A DNA stretch of 64,000 nt from Streptomyces virginiae. GTDB lineage: Bacteria; Actinomycetota; Actinomycetes; Streptomycetales; Streptomycetaceae. Shown here one piece after another: positions 26,782-34,973 of the stretch. The first letter of the stretch is position 1; every line of letters starts with the position of its first letter. The stretch is from contig NZ_JOAK01000018.1 of NCBI RefSeq assembly GCF_000720455.1, forward strand, positions 62,001-126,000. The letters run 5' to 3'. Under the pieces are notes generated by a model. The model had not been told where the DNA came from. It worked only from the letters and a program-made list of their open reading frames with translations, and searched no databases. Both the position numbers and the translations under genes were made by a program.

Positions 26782-26862
26782 CACGATCGGTGACACGATC
26801 GGTGACACGATCCGTGTCAGGACCCGTGCCACGATCACACGATCGGCGACACGTGGTCCGGC
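26782..26862. repeat. Imperfect 12-bp tandem repeat upstream of GH4
   Basis: Units close to CACGATCGGTGA recur through 26782-26862, three at an exact 12-base spacing and then two diverged copies. They sit between the GH4 start and the stop of the MmyB-type regulator, a 231-base interval with no gene. Confidence 0.75.
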
Positions 26863-26904
26863 AGGCGGCGGTTCCCGCCCGCAGGACCAGTCTGCCCCGG
26901 CCGG

Positions 26905-27897
26905 TCAGTCCCCCAGCGACGGCACGGCGCGCAGCCTGGCGCCCTGCGGCGGGTAGGTGACGGCCGCGCCACCGCGTCCGGGGCCCGTCGGCACGCCCTG
27001 CGGCCCGGACAGGATCAGGGTGATCCGGGTCAGCCCCATCTCGTCCAGCATGCGGCTGGTCTCGGCCACCATCCGGCAGCGCACCAGACCCCACCGCGGG
27101 TCGGGATGGCGCACGGTGCGCACCGCGCCGTCCTGCTCGGCGGCATCCGGCCCGCTCTTGCTCAGCCAGTGGGGGACGCCGTACCGGTAGGCCGCCTCCA
27201 TGAACGGGTCGCGGGCCACCTCTTGGCGGATGCTGCACAGCCCCTCGTCCTCCGGGGCTTCGGCGAGCGCCGCCGCGAACTGGGCGAGCAGCGGTACGCA
27301 CCAGGCCGGTTCGTGGTCCTCCAGCACGGCCGCAGCGTCCGGGTGGAACAGCACGAAGCGCAGGAAGTTGTCGTCCGGCAGGGCCGTCGGGTGCGGCCGC
27401 ACGGACTGGAAGAGCTGGTCGAAGGCCGAATTGGTGAGGGCAACGTCCCACCGGTGGTCCACCAGGAAGCTCGGGTAGGGCACGGCTTCCATGAGCGCCG
27501 CGTAGTCGCACAGGTAGTCGCGCTGCGCCGGGTCCTCGGGGAGCCGGTTCTCGTCGGAGGCCCGCCACGTGGGCGGCGGGTCGCGGTCGACCATGACGCG
27601 GAAGAGCCAGAAGCACTGGCGCTCGCTCATCTCCAGGGCCTCGGCCAGGGCGAGGAGCTTGCGGTCGGTCCACTCCTTGACCAGGCCGCGTTCCCAGTTG
27701 CCGTACGCACGCACGCTGATGCGCAGCCGGGCGGCGAGGTCCTCCTGGCTCAGCCCCAGCTCTTCGCGACGCTGGCGCAAAATCTCCTTGCGTCGCTCGG
27801 ACCGCACGGCGCCGCGCGCGGACTCCTCGCCCGCCAGGCGTTCCTCACCGGCTCGGGCGAGGCCATCGGACGGGCCCACCGCTGCGAGATGTGGCAC
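26905..27897 (-). CDS. MmyB-type XRE regulator
   Basis: The 330-residue protein has an XRE helix-turn-helix around residues 35-90 (LRQRREELGLSQEDLAARL, then VRAYGNWERGLVKEW) and a C-terminal region of the MmyB ligand-binding type, recognisable by YPSFLVDHRWDVALTNSAFDQLF and NFLRFVLFHPDA. MmyB was first described as the activator of methylenomycin synthesis; related proteins bind a fatty-acid-like ligand. The GTG at 27897 follows GGAGGAGGGGGA. It is divergent from cassette A, 216 bases away. A TTGACA-N18-CAGGAT promoter lies at 27944-27973. Confidence 0.85.
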   Translation of the reverse strand: MPHLAAVGPSDGLARAGEERLAGEESARGAVRSERRKEILRQRREELGLSQEDLAARLRISVRAYGNWERGLVKEWTDRKLLALAEALEMSERQCFWLFRVMVDRDPPPTWRASDENRLPEDPAQRDYLCDYAALMEAVPYPSFLVDHRWDVALTNSAFDQLFQSVRPHPTALPDDNFLRFVLFHPDAAAVLEDHEPAWCVPLLAQFAAALAEAPEDEGLCSIRQEVARDPFMEAAYRYGVPHWLSKSGPDAAEQDGAVRTVRHPDPRWGLVRCRMVAETSRMLDEMGLTRITLILSGPQGVPTGPGRGGAAVTYPPQGARLRAVPSLGD

Positions 27898-27943
27898 TGA
27901 GAGCTCCCCCTCCTCCGGTCTGGATCTTCATTTCCGTGTGGCG

Positions 27944-27973
27944 ATCCTGCTACCGACTTCATTCGAGTGTCAA
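27944..27973 (-). promoter_or_regulatory. Promoter of the MmyB-type regulator
   Basis: On the minus strand TTGACA (27968-27973) is followed after 18 bases by CAGGAT (27944-27949). Transcription would start near 27937, about 40 bases before the GTG start codon. Confidence 0.5.
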
Positions 27974-28011
27974 CTATTGTGGCAATTCCAGCCTCTTGAC
28001 AGCTCATTCCC

Positions 28012-28025
28012 GCCACAGCTGTGGC
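28012..28025. promoter_or_regulatory. 14-bp palindrome upstream of cassette A
   Basis: GCCACAGCTGTGGC is a perfect palindrome, 43 bases after the -35 of the divergent MmyB-type gene and 30 bases before a TAGATT -10-like box (28055-28060). A single GTGGC half-site recurs at 27979-27983. Either regulator in this locus could bind here. Confidence 0.55.
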
Positions 28026-28113
28026 ACGTTCTAGCCCTTCCGGGCGAGAGCGGCTAGATTCCAGAAGCCGACCATGTGCCGTACCGACTTCGCGCGATCT
28101 AGGAGAACCACTG

Positions 28114-28782
28114 GTGACAGACGGCTTCCCGGCTCCCGTCGCGGTGGCCGACGCACCCCTGGCCGCGACCATCACCCGCGTCGCCGAACTCGCGGGCAAG
28201 ATGGGCCGCGAGCTGAACCAGGTCTTCGACCTGCGACGCCTCTCGGAGGCTTCGGGCGTGCCCACGGATGTGGTGAAGACCCTGCTCGAAGGCAGGCCGG
28301 CCGGCGAACCCGACCTCCAGGCCCGCTTCCTGCAGCGCCTCGACCTGCTCCGGCGCACGCGCGTCAAGGCGAACGGCCGCCGCTACACCCAGCAGGAGAT
28401 CGCCGACGGCGCCGGCATGTCGAGGCAGCAGGCGGGAGCCCTGATCAACGGCGACCGCCGCCCCACCATGGAGCATTGCGACGCGATCCAGCGCTTCTTC
28501 GGGGTGCACGCCGGGTTCCTCACGGCCCACGACGCCGACGCCCTCACCGACGCGCTCCAGCGGACCGAACAACAGCTGCTCCAGGACTATGCGGGGCGGG
28601 CGCGGGAAACCGTACCGGCCTCGGCCGCATCGGCGGGCGATCCGCTGGCAAGACTCCTGCAGAACCACGGTGTACGGGGCATCGCCTGGCGCGCTGCCCA
28701 ACTGCCCAGCGACAAGCACCGGGACAAGGTGACCGAATGGCTGGACATGCTCCTCGAAAGCGTAAAACCGAACGAATCCTGA
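28114..28782 (+). CDS. Cassette A regulator: single-unit HTH protein
   Basis: A 222-residue putative DNA-binding protein, read from GTG 28114 after AGGAGAAC. The centre (residues about 70-150) has FLQRLDLLRRTRVKANGRRYTQQEIADGAGMSRQQAGALINGDRRPT, an XRE-like helix-turn-helix, then IQRFFGVHAGFLTAHDADAL. An N-terminal segment with LRRLSEASGVPTDVVKTLLEG looks like a second, degenerate HTH half. The C-terminus (HGVRGIAWRAAQLPSDKHRD) matches the same region of cassette B's regulator. It is 64 bases before the HExxH gene. A role as the cassette's own regulator is inferred. Confidence 0.8.
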   Translation: MTDGFPAPVAVADAPLAATITRVAELAGKMGRELNQVFDLRRLSEASGVPTDVVKTLLEGRPAGEPDLQARFLQRLDLLRRTRVKANGRRYTQQEIADGAGMSRQQAGALINGDRRPTMEHCDAIQRFFGVHAGFLTAHDADALTDALQRTEQQLLQDYAGRARETVPASAASAGDPLARLLQNHGVRGIAWRAAQLPSDKHRDKVTEWLDMLLESVKPNES

Positions 28783-28846
28783 CCCAGTCGAAAGTCTGGG
28801 TCTGATCCTTGAGTCCTGATCCGGATCCGCGCCGACGGGGAGAACG

Positions 28847-29404
28847 GTGAGCATAGGCAGAGAGCAGCGGCGGTTGTGCGGGGAGCTGGTGGCCGGCATC
28901 CGGCTGACCGCCCCCGTGGAACCCGTGGACCTCTACGCTGCCCTCTGTGAGGGCATGAGCAGACACCGCGGCCGTCGGGTCGACTTCCGGATGGCTTCCT
29001 TCCCGCCCCGGACGGCCAGCGGTCTGTGGCTCGACATGGCGGACCGCGATCTCGTGGTCATCGAGGAACGCACCGCGCCCGACCACCAACTGGTCATCCT
29101 GGGCCACGAGCTGTGGCACATGAAGGCCGGCCACTGCAGCCACCACGTCGACGGCGCCGCCGTCGCCGCGCGGCTGCTGTCCGACGAGGCCGACATCGGC
29201 GAGACGGTCCGCCGCGTCGCCGCGCGTACGCGCGCCGACGTCCAGGAGGAGACCGAGGCCGAGACCTTCGGTTTACTGCTGGGCAGCCGCTGCCGCAACT
29301 GGCTGGCCGGATCGGCGAGCCATCGGCCCCCCGTCCAGCGCGACGACCTGGCGGGCCGGATCGAGGCCTCGCTCGGCTACCGGGGACTGAGGAACGACCG
29401 TTGA
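28847..29404 (+). CDS. Cassette A ImmA/IrrE-like HExxH protein (TTA-containing)
   Basis: A 185-residue protein with a zinc-metallopeptidase motif HELWH (about residues 86-90) and a downstream EAETFGL segment that can supply the third metal ligand, as in M78 ImmA/IrrE peptidases. Such peptidases cleave repressors, so the natural target here would be the HTH protein encoded upstream. It is often labelled toxin component in related genomes, without evidence. Other landmarks are LTAPVEPVDLYAALCEG and FPPRTASGLWLDM. Codon 143 (29273-29275) is TTA. The stop overlaps the TTG start of the membrane protein by four bases. Confidence 0.78.
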   Translation: MSIGREQRRLCGELVAGIRLTAPVEPVDLYAALCEGMSRHRGRRVDFRMASFPPRTASGLWLDMADRDLVVIEERTAPDHQLVILGHELWHMKAGHCSHHVDGAAVAARLLSDEADIGETVRRVAARTRADVQEETEAETFGLLLGSRCRNWLAGSASHRPPVQRDDLAGRIEASLGYRGLRNDR

Positions 29405-30570
29405 CCGGCGAGGACTACTACATACCGGCGGCGGCGATGGCGATCTCGCTCGCCTTCAAGCTGCCGGCCCTGCGGCACAACTGGCGCGACCCGCTGCTGC
29501 GCTCGGTCGTCGCCCTGCTGGCCCTGGCGGGGGCGGTGTTCTCCTTCGCCGCTCCCCCCACCATCGCGGCGGTCAACCGCTGGACCGGGATCGTCAACTT
29601 CTCGGCCCCGCTGGTGTACTGCCTGATCACCGCCTTCAGCGCGTCCTGCCTGGTCCTGATGGTCAACTGGCGGGGCGGGCCGCCCGAGCAGACCAAGCGC
29701 GTCTCGCGCCGCTGGATCCTCGGCTACAGCATCGTGATCGTGGCCCTGATCGTCCTGTTCGCCCTCGGCGAGACCCCCGAGGAACGCCTGCGGGACTTCG
29801 ACACCTTCTACGCGAACACGCCCTACGTCGGCCACATGATCGCCCTCTACCTGCTGGCCCACCACGTGGCGGCGGTGGTGATGGTGGTCCTGTGCTGGCG
29901 CTGGTCGCTCCAGGTCCGCGGCTGGCTCCGCGTCGGGCTGATGATCATCGTGGCCGGCTACATCTTCAACCTCGGCTACGACGCCACGAAGATGTCCGCC
30001 GTCGTCGCCCGCTGGCTCGGCCACGACCTCGACGGCCTGAGCACCTACGTGGCCCCGCCGCTCGCCTCGCTGGGCGCGCTGATCAGCGCCATGGGCTTCG
30101 TGGTGCCGCTCGTCTGCCAGCGGCTCTCGGACCACTGGCAGACCTGGGCGACGTACCGCCGGCTCGGCCCGCTGTGGCAGGAGGTGCAGATCTCCGCCCC
30201 CGTCGGCACACCCTCCGTGCAGATGGCCTGGTGGACGGCCGGGGAACTGCGCGTGATCCAGCGGGAGTCCGACATCCACGACGGGTTCCTGCACCTCGGC
30301 CCCTACTTCGACAAGGGCCTGCGCGACGACGCCTACGACACCGCCCTCGCCGACGGCGCCGACGAGGAGACGGCCCGCGCGGTCGCCGACGCGGCCATGG
30401 TCGCGGCCGCCGTACGGGCCCGCTCGGCGGACCCCGAGGGAAAGATCATCGGCGAGGACGAGGAGGTCCTGCCGACCGCCTCCGACGGGCCGCGCGACCT
30501 CCTGCGGATCTCCGACGCCCTGCGGCGTTCGCCCGTGGTGCACGCGGCCAGGCGACAGGTGACGGTCTAG
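29401..30570 (+). CDS. Cassette A MAB_1171c/DUF6545-type membrane protein
   Basis: The 389-residue protein begins at TTG 29401, which overlaps the previous stop (TTGA). The first 245 residues contain about seven transmembrane helices, with the family mark PPTIAAVNR followed by VNFSAPLV. The C-terminal 140 residues are soluble and contain WTAGELRVIQRESDIHDGF and an Ala-rich helix (ADAAMVAAAVRA). It corresponds to the putative transporter family named after mycobacterial MAB_1171c; transport has not been shown. In cassette B the same family is present, 402 residues long. Confidence 0.78.
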   Translation: MTGEDYYIPAAAMAISLAFKLPALRHNWRDPLLRSVVALLALAGAVFSFAAPPTIAAVNRWTGIVNFSAPLVYCLITAFSASCLVLMVNWRGGPPEQTKRVSRRWILGYSIVIVALIVLFALGETPEERLRDFDTFYANTPYVGHMIALYLLAHHVAAVVMVVLCWRWSLQVRGWLRVGLMIIVAGYIFNLGYDATKMSAVVARWLGHDLDGLSTYVAPPLASLGALISAMGFVVPLVCQRLSDHWQTWATYRRLGPLWQEVQISAPVGTPSVQMAWWTAGELRVIQRESDIHDGFLHLGPYFDKGLRDDAYDTALADGADEETARAVADAAMVAAAVRARSADPEGKIIGEDEEVLPTASDGPRDLLRISDALRRSPVVHAARRQVTV

Positions 30571-30649
30571 CGGGTGCGGTGCACGGGCGGCCTGGGGCCC
30601 CGGCGGGGGCACCGGCCACCACCCGGCCACCACCCGGCCGCCGTCCCGC

Positions 30650-31426
30650 TCAGCGGGCCGCGGCCACCGCCGTCTTCGGGAACAGCTCCTGGAACGGTCC
30701 GGCCGAATCCATCCCGTCCCGCCCGTACGGCGCGTCGAAGCTCCACACCATGAACAGTAGGAACACGATCAGCGCGCTGAAGAGCCCCGCCAGCAGCAGC
30801 TCCCGTCCGGAGCGCCGGATCTGCAGTGTGAAGATCAGCCCGACGGTGACCACCCCGCCGACCAGCAGCCCGAACCACACCACACTCGGCAGCGTCGACT
30901 CGGAACTCTGGGTGCGCGAGTGGCGGGCCTCGTCGGCGGCCGCGATGTGGTCCAGCAGCGGCTGGTAGGCCTGCGCCTGGAGCTCGGTGGCGGGGCTCTG
31001 GTGGGTGACGGAGGTACGGAGCTTGCCGAGCAGCTCGCCGCCCTCGGCCGACGCGCCCTCGCCGGAGGTCAGCAGCGGCCAGTCCACGGCGACGGTGTGG
31101 GAGACGTACGCGTCCACCTCGCCGCGGATCCGGTCGCGGACCGCGGCCGGGTAGACGTCGGCGCGCTGGGTGACCTCGTACAGCGCCTGGGCCTCCCGGC
31201 GCACGCTGTCCTCGGCGGCGCCGCGCGCCTCCCATACGCCCGCGATGGCCAGGCCCAGCACGATCGCGTAGACCACGCCCACCATCATCGTCATGTATTC
31301 GATGACGTCGGGGGTTTCGCTGGTGTCCTCGTCGGCGGCGGCCCGGCGGTGCCGGATCGCCGTGAAGGCGAGGACGAGGGCGCAGACGAGCGCCATGGCA
31401 ATGGCCAGGACCAGCCATTCGGACAC
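30650..31426 (-). CDS. DUF4239 (bestrophin-like) membrane protein
   Basis: The 258-residue protein has N-terminal membrane helices (ALVCALVLAFTAI and MMVGVVYAIVLGLAIAGV), a soluble helical middle (REAQALYEVTQRADVYP, and an Asp/Glu-rich segment), and two C-terminal helices (VVWFGLLVGGVVTVGLIF and LLLAGLFSALIVFLLFMV). This is the DUF4239 layout, distantly related to bestrophin channels. The GTG at 31426 follows GGGAGAATCC. It lies 84 bases downstream of a Pro/Ala-rich membrane-anchored protein and is probably in its operon. Function is unknown. Confidence 0.8.
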   Translation of the reverse strand: MSEWLVLAIAMALVCALVLAFTAIRHRRAAADEDTSETPDVIEYMTMMVGVVYAIVLGLAIAGVWEARGAAEDSVRREAQALYEVTQRADVYPAAVRDRIRGEVDAYVSHTVAVDWPLLTSGEGASAEGGELLGKLRTSVTHQSPATELQAQAYQPLLDHIAAADEARHSRTQSSESTLPSVVWFGLLVGGVVTVGLIFTLQIRRSGRELLLAGLFSALIVFLLFMVWSFDAPYGRDGMDSAGPFQELFPKTAVAAAR

Positions 31427-31510
31427 GTGGATTCTCCCGGTGTGGATCGGTGGACGGACGGTGGCGCAACGGTGGGCGGACGGAGCGGTGGACGGTCGGG
31501 GGTGCGGCGG

Positions 31511-32110
31511 TCAGCGGCGGCTCTTGCCGCGGGGGCGCAGCGCGGCGGCGGCCAGAACGGCCGGCGTGGTGACGACGACCATGAGCATCACGGTGGACAT
31601 CCCGCCCGGGCCGCGCCGCTGCAGGGCGACAGAGCGGTACGGGCGCACGTGGAAGGCGCTCACGGGCGCGGCGGCGGCCCTGGGCCGGGGCGGGGCGGAC
31701 GCTTCGGCCGGAGCCGGCCCGGAACCCTCCTGCGGACCCGGCGCGGGCGCCAGCGGCTCCGCCCGCGCGGCCACGGCCTCCGCTGAAGGCCCGGCGGGAT
31801 CCACGGCAGCAGGCGGCTGCGCCGGCCCGGGCGGCTCCGCCGGCGCGGGCCGCCCGGGCCGTACCCCGGCGGCCATCTCGGGGATCCGCCCGGGGTGGCG
31901 CACCGTCGGCCCGCCGACCCAGGGCACGGCGACCCGCACCGGGGGCCGGCCGGCCGGCGGTACGACGGGCCGCTTCGGCTGGCCGGCCGGCACGCACAGG
32001 TCGACGCGGGCTCCGCGGCCGTGGCCGTCGCCCGCGACCGCCACGTGGCCGTGGAGCGGACAGAGCGCCGCCACCAGCCCCGCCCCGGCGAAGTACTGCC
32101 AAGCGGTCAC
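31511..32110 (-). CDS. Pro/Ala-rich protein with C-terminal membrane anchor
   Basis: A 199-residue protein read from GTG 32110, chosen because GGGAGGA lies seven bases upstream; ATG 32138-32140 is open but has no such site. It begins AWQYFAGAGLVAALCPLHGHVAVAGDGHGRGARVDLCV, which could be a small globular segment with two Cys. About 110 residues are Pro/Ala/Gly-rich linker. A single hydrophobic helix (STVMLMVVVTTPAVLAAAAL) with a basic tail (RPRGKSRR) ends the chain, giving an N-out, C-in topology. No family is recognised. It is followed by the DUF4239 gene. Confidence 0.6.
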   Translation of the reverse strand: MTAWQYFAGAGLVAALCPLHGHVAVAGDGHGRGARVDLCVPAGQPKRPVVPPAGRPPVRVAVPWVGGPTVRHPGRIPEMAAGVRPGRPAPAEPPGPAQPPAAVDPAGPSAEAVAARAEPLAPAPGPQEGSGPAPAEASAPPRPRAAAAPVSAFHVRPYRSVALQRRGPGGMSTVMLMVVVTTPAVLAAAALRPRGKSRR

Positions 32111-32349
32111 CGCGCGTCCTCCCTGATCCGCAGCAGACATGAGGGTTACGCCTGAAGAAACGATCACGTCCCGGCTTCGACACGCGGCGGACCGGTGAAG
32201 ATCGAATCCGTCCGGAAACAGACCAAGGGGCCGCCACCCCACGCCGGAGCCCGGCCGCTCCCGGGAGGGAAATTCACACGCCGATCGATGTAGAGGCCAT
32301 TTATGCTCGGCGTGTTCTTTCGGAAATCCTTCAGAGGGGAATTGCCTTC

Positions 32350-32787
32350 ATGTCTGTCATCACATTCCAGCGCTTCTTCGTCACGGCTTCGGCCACCACC
32401 TTCCTCGCGGGCGCGGCGCTCTCGGGCGCCGCCGGACCCGCGGCGGCGTCCACGGGCGGCGGCTGCAACGGCCCCGCGTCCATGCAGGCTTGTATCACGG
32501 TGATCGAGGGCGACGCGGACGAGGATCTCGTCTTCGAGGCGCGTGCCGACCTCGGCACCGCGACCGCCCCGTCGTGCCGGCTACGGCTCGTTTCCTTCGA
32601 CGAGACCACCGGATGGCGCTGGGAGTCCTCTTTCGCGCCGTGCAACAGACCCGGGTCGCAGCGGAAGGAATTCGTTCTCCCCAACCCGACCGAGGGGCAC
32701 GTGTACCGGGCCGAATTGCAGATCCTGCCCAACGGAAAGAACTACGAATTCGCGCAGTTCGTGTCCTCACCGCTGTTGACCTACTGA
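32350..32787 (+). CDS. Small secreted protein
   Basis: A 145-residue protein with a Sec signal peptide (short polar start, hydrophobic TFLAGAALSGAAG, cleavage near AAA at about residue 34). The mature part has four cysteines (GCNGP, QACIT, SCRLR, APCNRP) that could form two disulfides and a beta-rich sequence ending NYEFAQFVSSPLLTY. ATG 32350 follows an AGAGGGG sequence at slightly long spacing. No family is recognised; a small extracellular binding protein or inhibitor is possible. A strong terminator hairpin follows. Confidence 0.7.
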   Translation: MSVITFQRFFVTASATTFLAGAALSGAAGPAAASTGGGCNGPASMQACITVIEGDADEDLVFEARADLGTATAPSCRLRLVSFDETTGWRWESSFAPCNRPGSQRKEFVLPNPTEGHVYRAELQILPNGKNYEFAQFVSSPLLTY

Positions 32788-32797
32788 CCCTCCGACG

Positions 32798-32834
32798 CCG
32801 AAGGGGCGCGACCGGTGTGGTCGCGCCCCTTCGG
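32798..32834. terminator. Bidirectional terminator hairpin
   Basis: A perfect 15-base stem (32798-32812 with 32820-32834) encloses a 7-base loop between the secreted-protein gene and the convergent metG gene. It serves both directions. Confidence 0.85.
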
Positions 32835-32868
32835 CCGGCAGGACCGGCGTCAGCCGGTCACCGGGGTG

Positions 32869-34584
32869 TCAGCCCGCCTCGGTGCCACCGAAACGCTCGC
32901 GGTAGGACTCCAGGTCCTCCTCGGTGACCCGGGCGAAGAGCACCGGCGGGACGGTGAACGGGGTTCCGGCCGGGACCGCGTCCAGGGCCTTGGCCTGCTC
33001 CGGGGTCACCCACGTCGCCGTGTCGTCGGCGAGCGCGAACGCCGAGCGCATGGCGCGCGCCGAGGCCGGGATGAACGGCTCGGAGACCACCGAGTAGAGG
33101 TGGATGAGGTTCATCGCGGTGCGCAGGGTGAGCGCGGCGGCGTCGAGGTCGGTCTTGACCTCCAGCCACGGGGCCTTCTCGTCCAGGTAGGCGTTGCCGG
33201 CCGACCACAGGGCGCGCAGCGCGGCCGCGGCCTTGCGGTACTGGAGGGTCTCCATGTGGCCCTCGTACTCGGCCAGCAGCTCGGCGATCTGCTCGCCGAG
33301 CTTCGCCTCGGCCTCGCCCGCGGGGCTGCCGGCCGGGACCTCGTCGCCGAACTTCTTGCGGGAGAAGGTCAGCACGCGGTTGACGAAGTTGCCCAGGGTG
33401 CCGCCGAGGTCCTTGTTGACCGTGGCGGCGAAGTGCTCCCACGTGAAGGAGGAGTCGTCGGACTCGGGGGCGTTGGCGATGAGGAAGTAGCGCCAGAAGT
33501 CGGCCGGGAGGATCTCCAGCGCCTGGTCGGTGAAGACGCCGCGCTTCTGCGAGGTGGAGAACTTGCCGCCGTAGTACGTCAGCCAGTTGAAGGCCTTGAC
33601 GTAGTCGACCTTCTTCCACGGCTCGCGGGTGCCCAGCTCGGTGGCGGGGAACATCACCGTGTGGAACGGGACGTTGTCCTTGGCCATGAACTGGGTGTAG
33701 CGGACGTCCTCGGCCTCGTACCACCAGGACTTGTAGTCGCGGTTCGCCGGGTCGGCGTCGGCCCACTCCTTGGTCGATGCGATGTACTCGATCGGGGCGT
33801 CGAACCAGACGTAGAAGACCTTGCCCTCGGCCGCCAGGTCGGGCCAGGTGTCGGCCGGGACCGGGACGCCCCAGTCGAGGTCACGGGTGATGGCGCGGTC
33901 GTGGAGGCCCTCGGTCAGCCACTTGCGGGCGATCGAGGAGGCCAGCTGCGGCCACTCCTCCTCGTGCTCGGCGACCCAGGCCTCGACCTCGTGCTGGAGC
34001 TTGGACTGCAGGAGGAAGAGGTGCTTGGTCTCGCGGACTTCCAGCTCGGTGGAGCCGGAGATGGCCGAGCGGGGCTCGATCAGGTCCGTGGGGTCCAGGA
34101 CGCGGGTGCAGTTCTCGCACTGGTCGCCGCGGGCCTTGTCGTAGCCGCAGTGCGGGCAGGTGCCCTCGACGTAGCGGTCCGGCAGGAAGCGGCCGTCGGC
34201 GGGCGAGTAGACCTGCCGGATCGCGCGCTCCTCGATGAAGCCGTTCTCCTGGAGCCGGCGCGCGAAGTGCTGGGTGATCTCGGCGTTCTGCGGCGAGGAG
34301 CTGCGGCCGAAGTAGTCGAAGGACAGCTCGAAGCCGTCGTAGACCGCCTTCTGGGCGTCGTGGGCCTGCGCGCAGAACTCGGCGACCGGGACGCCGTTCT
34401 CCTTGGCGGCGAGCTCGGCGGGGGTGCCGTGCTCGTCGGTGGCGCAGATGTAGAGGACGTCGTGGCCGCGCTGGCGGAGGTACCTGGAGTACACATCCGC
34501 CGGAAGCATCGACCCGACCATGTTGCCCAGGTGCTTGATCCCGTTGATGTACGGAAGCGCGCTGGTGATCAGGTGTCGAGCCAT
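32869..34584 (-). CDS. metG: Methionyl-tRNA synthetase
   Basis: The 571-residue protein charges tRNA-Met and fMet. Class I signatures are visible: INGIKHLGN for the HIGH motif near residue 18 and KFSTSQKRG for KMSKS. A zinc-finger insertion with [17 protein letters not shown] follows the family. It has no C-terminal EMAP-like tRNA-binding domain. The start is ATG 34582-34584 ([12 protein letters not shown]), nine bases after GGAG; an upstream ATG at 34597-34599 is less well placed. The gene stands alone. A 12-base palindrome lies 34 bases upstream. Confidence 0.96.
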   Translation of the reverse strand: MARHLITSALPYINGIKHLGNMVGSMLPADVYSRYLRQRGHDVLYICATDEHGTPAELAAKENGVPVAEFCAQAHDAQKAVYDGFELSFDYFGRSSSPQNAEITQHFARRLQENGFIEERAIRQVYSPADGRFLPDRYVEGTCPHCGYDKARGDQCENCTRVLDPTDLIEPRSAISGSTELEVRETKHLFLLQSKLQHEVEAWVAEHEEEWPQLASSIARKWLTEGLHDRAITRDLDWGVPVPADTWPDLAAEGKVFYVWFDAPIEYIASTKEWADADPANRDYKSWWYEAEDVRYTQFMAKDNVPFHTVMFPATELGTREPWKKVDYVKAFNWLTYYGGKFSTSQKRGVFTDQALEILPADFWRYFLIANAPESDDSSFTWEHFAATVNKDLGGTLGNFVNRVLTFSRKKFGDEVPAGSPAGEAEAKLGEQIAELLAEYEGHMETLQYRKAAAALRALWSAGNAYLDEKAPWLEVKTDLDAAALTLRTAMNLIHLYSVVSEPFIPASARAMRSAFALADDTATWVTPEQAKALDAVPAGTPFTVPPVLFARVTEEDLESYRERFGGTEAG

Positions 34585-34617
34585 CCTCGGATGCTCCATT
34601 TCCTATGTGCGGTACGA

Positions 34618-34629
34618 CGTGACGTCACG
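34618..34629. promoter_or_regulatory. 12-bp palindrome upstream of metG
   Basis: CGTGACGTCACG is a perfect palindrome 34 bases before the metG start codon. It could be an operator; it is not a T-box, and no tRNA-binding leader was seen. Confidence 0.35.
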
Positions 34630-34838
34630 GACTGTGAGTGCGGTTCATCGTATCGAACCGCCGATCGGCCACGCGCCGCATTTGTTCCTGGTGGGCATAA
34701 CGCAAAAGCGAGGACAGTGACCTCTCCGTCACGGCCCTCGCGATCGGGCCCATGCTACAGCGGGCCGACGGCGCGCCTGACCCGAGGTACGGCGGCACCG
34801 GCAGGAGGCATATGCATACGTGCTGGCTGGAGCCCTGT

Positions 34839-34856
34839 GTGATCGAGAACGATCAC
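34839..34856. promoter_or_regulatory. Inverted repeat upstream of the sigma-like gene
   Basis: GTGATCG (34839-34845) and CGATCAC (34850-34856) flank AGAA; another CGATCAT follows at 34861. The start codon is 118 bases downstream. Confidence 0.45.
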
Positions 34857-34973
34857 GGTTCGATCATCGGCGACGGAATGCTTCCCAGGTTTCTTCTCTG
34901 CGCCCCCCGAGTGCGCCCGCGCTGCTTTCCTGCTTGTGCGCACCGGGGGACGAGGTGGAGCGGAGGTGGAGCG

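Larger units (their letters stand above)
34600..34973. other. Intergenic region between metG and the sigma-like gene
   Basis: About 370 bases hold no gene I can support. They contain a CGTGACGTCACG palindrome (34618-34629) near metG and a GTGATCG-AGAA-CGATCAC inverted repeat (34839-34856) before the sigma-like gene. An AGGAGG followed by ATG at 34812 opens a Cys-rich in-frame extension of the sigma-like gene, but this is not favoured. Confidence 0.5.

Noticed and set aside
26782..26862. Possible CRISPR array from short repeats
   Set aside because: The 12-base repeats are contiguous without unique spacers, and no cas genes are near; the same holds for the arrays at 2093, 8443, 17971 and 44032.
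28847..29404. Toxin component label for the HExxH proteins
   Set aside because: HELWH proteins in this context match the ImmA/IrrE pattern; no toxin activity or antitoxin pairing can be read from sequence.
34585..34750. T-box or other riboswitch before metG
   Set aside because: No T-box sequence or specifier hairpin was found; only a short palindrome is present.
34752..34973. N-terminal extension of the sigma-like gene from 34752, or from the ATG at 34812
   Set aside because: The extension is Cys-rich without family similarity; GTG 34974 has GGAGG at correct spacing.
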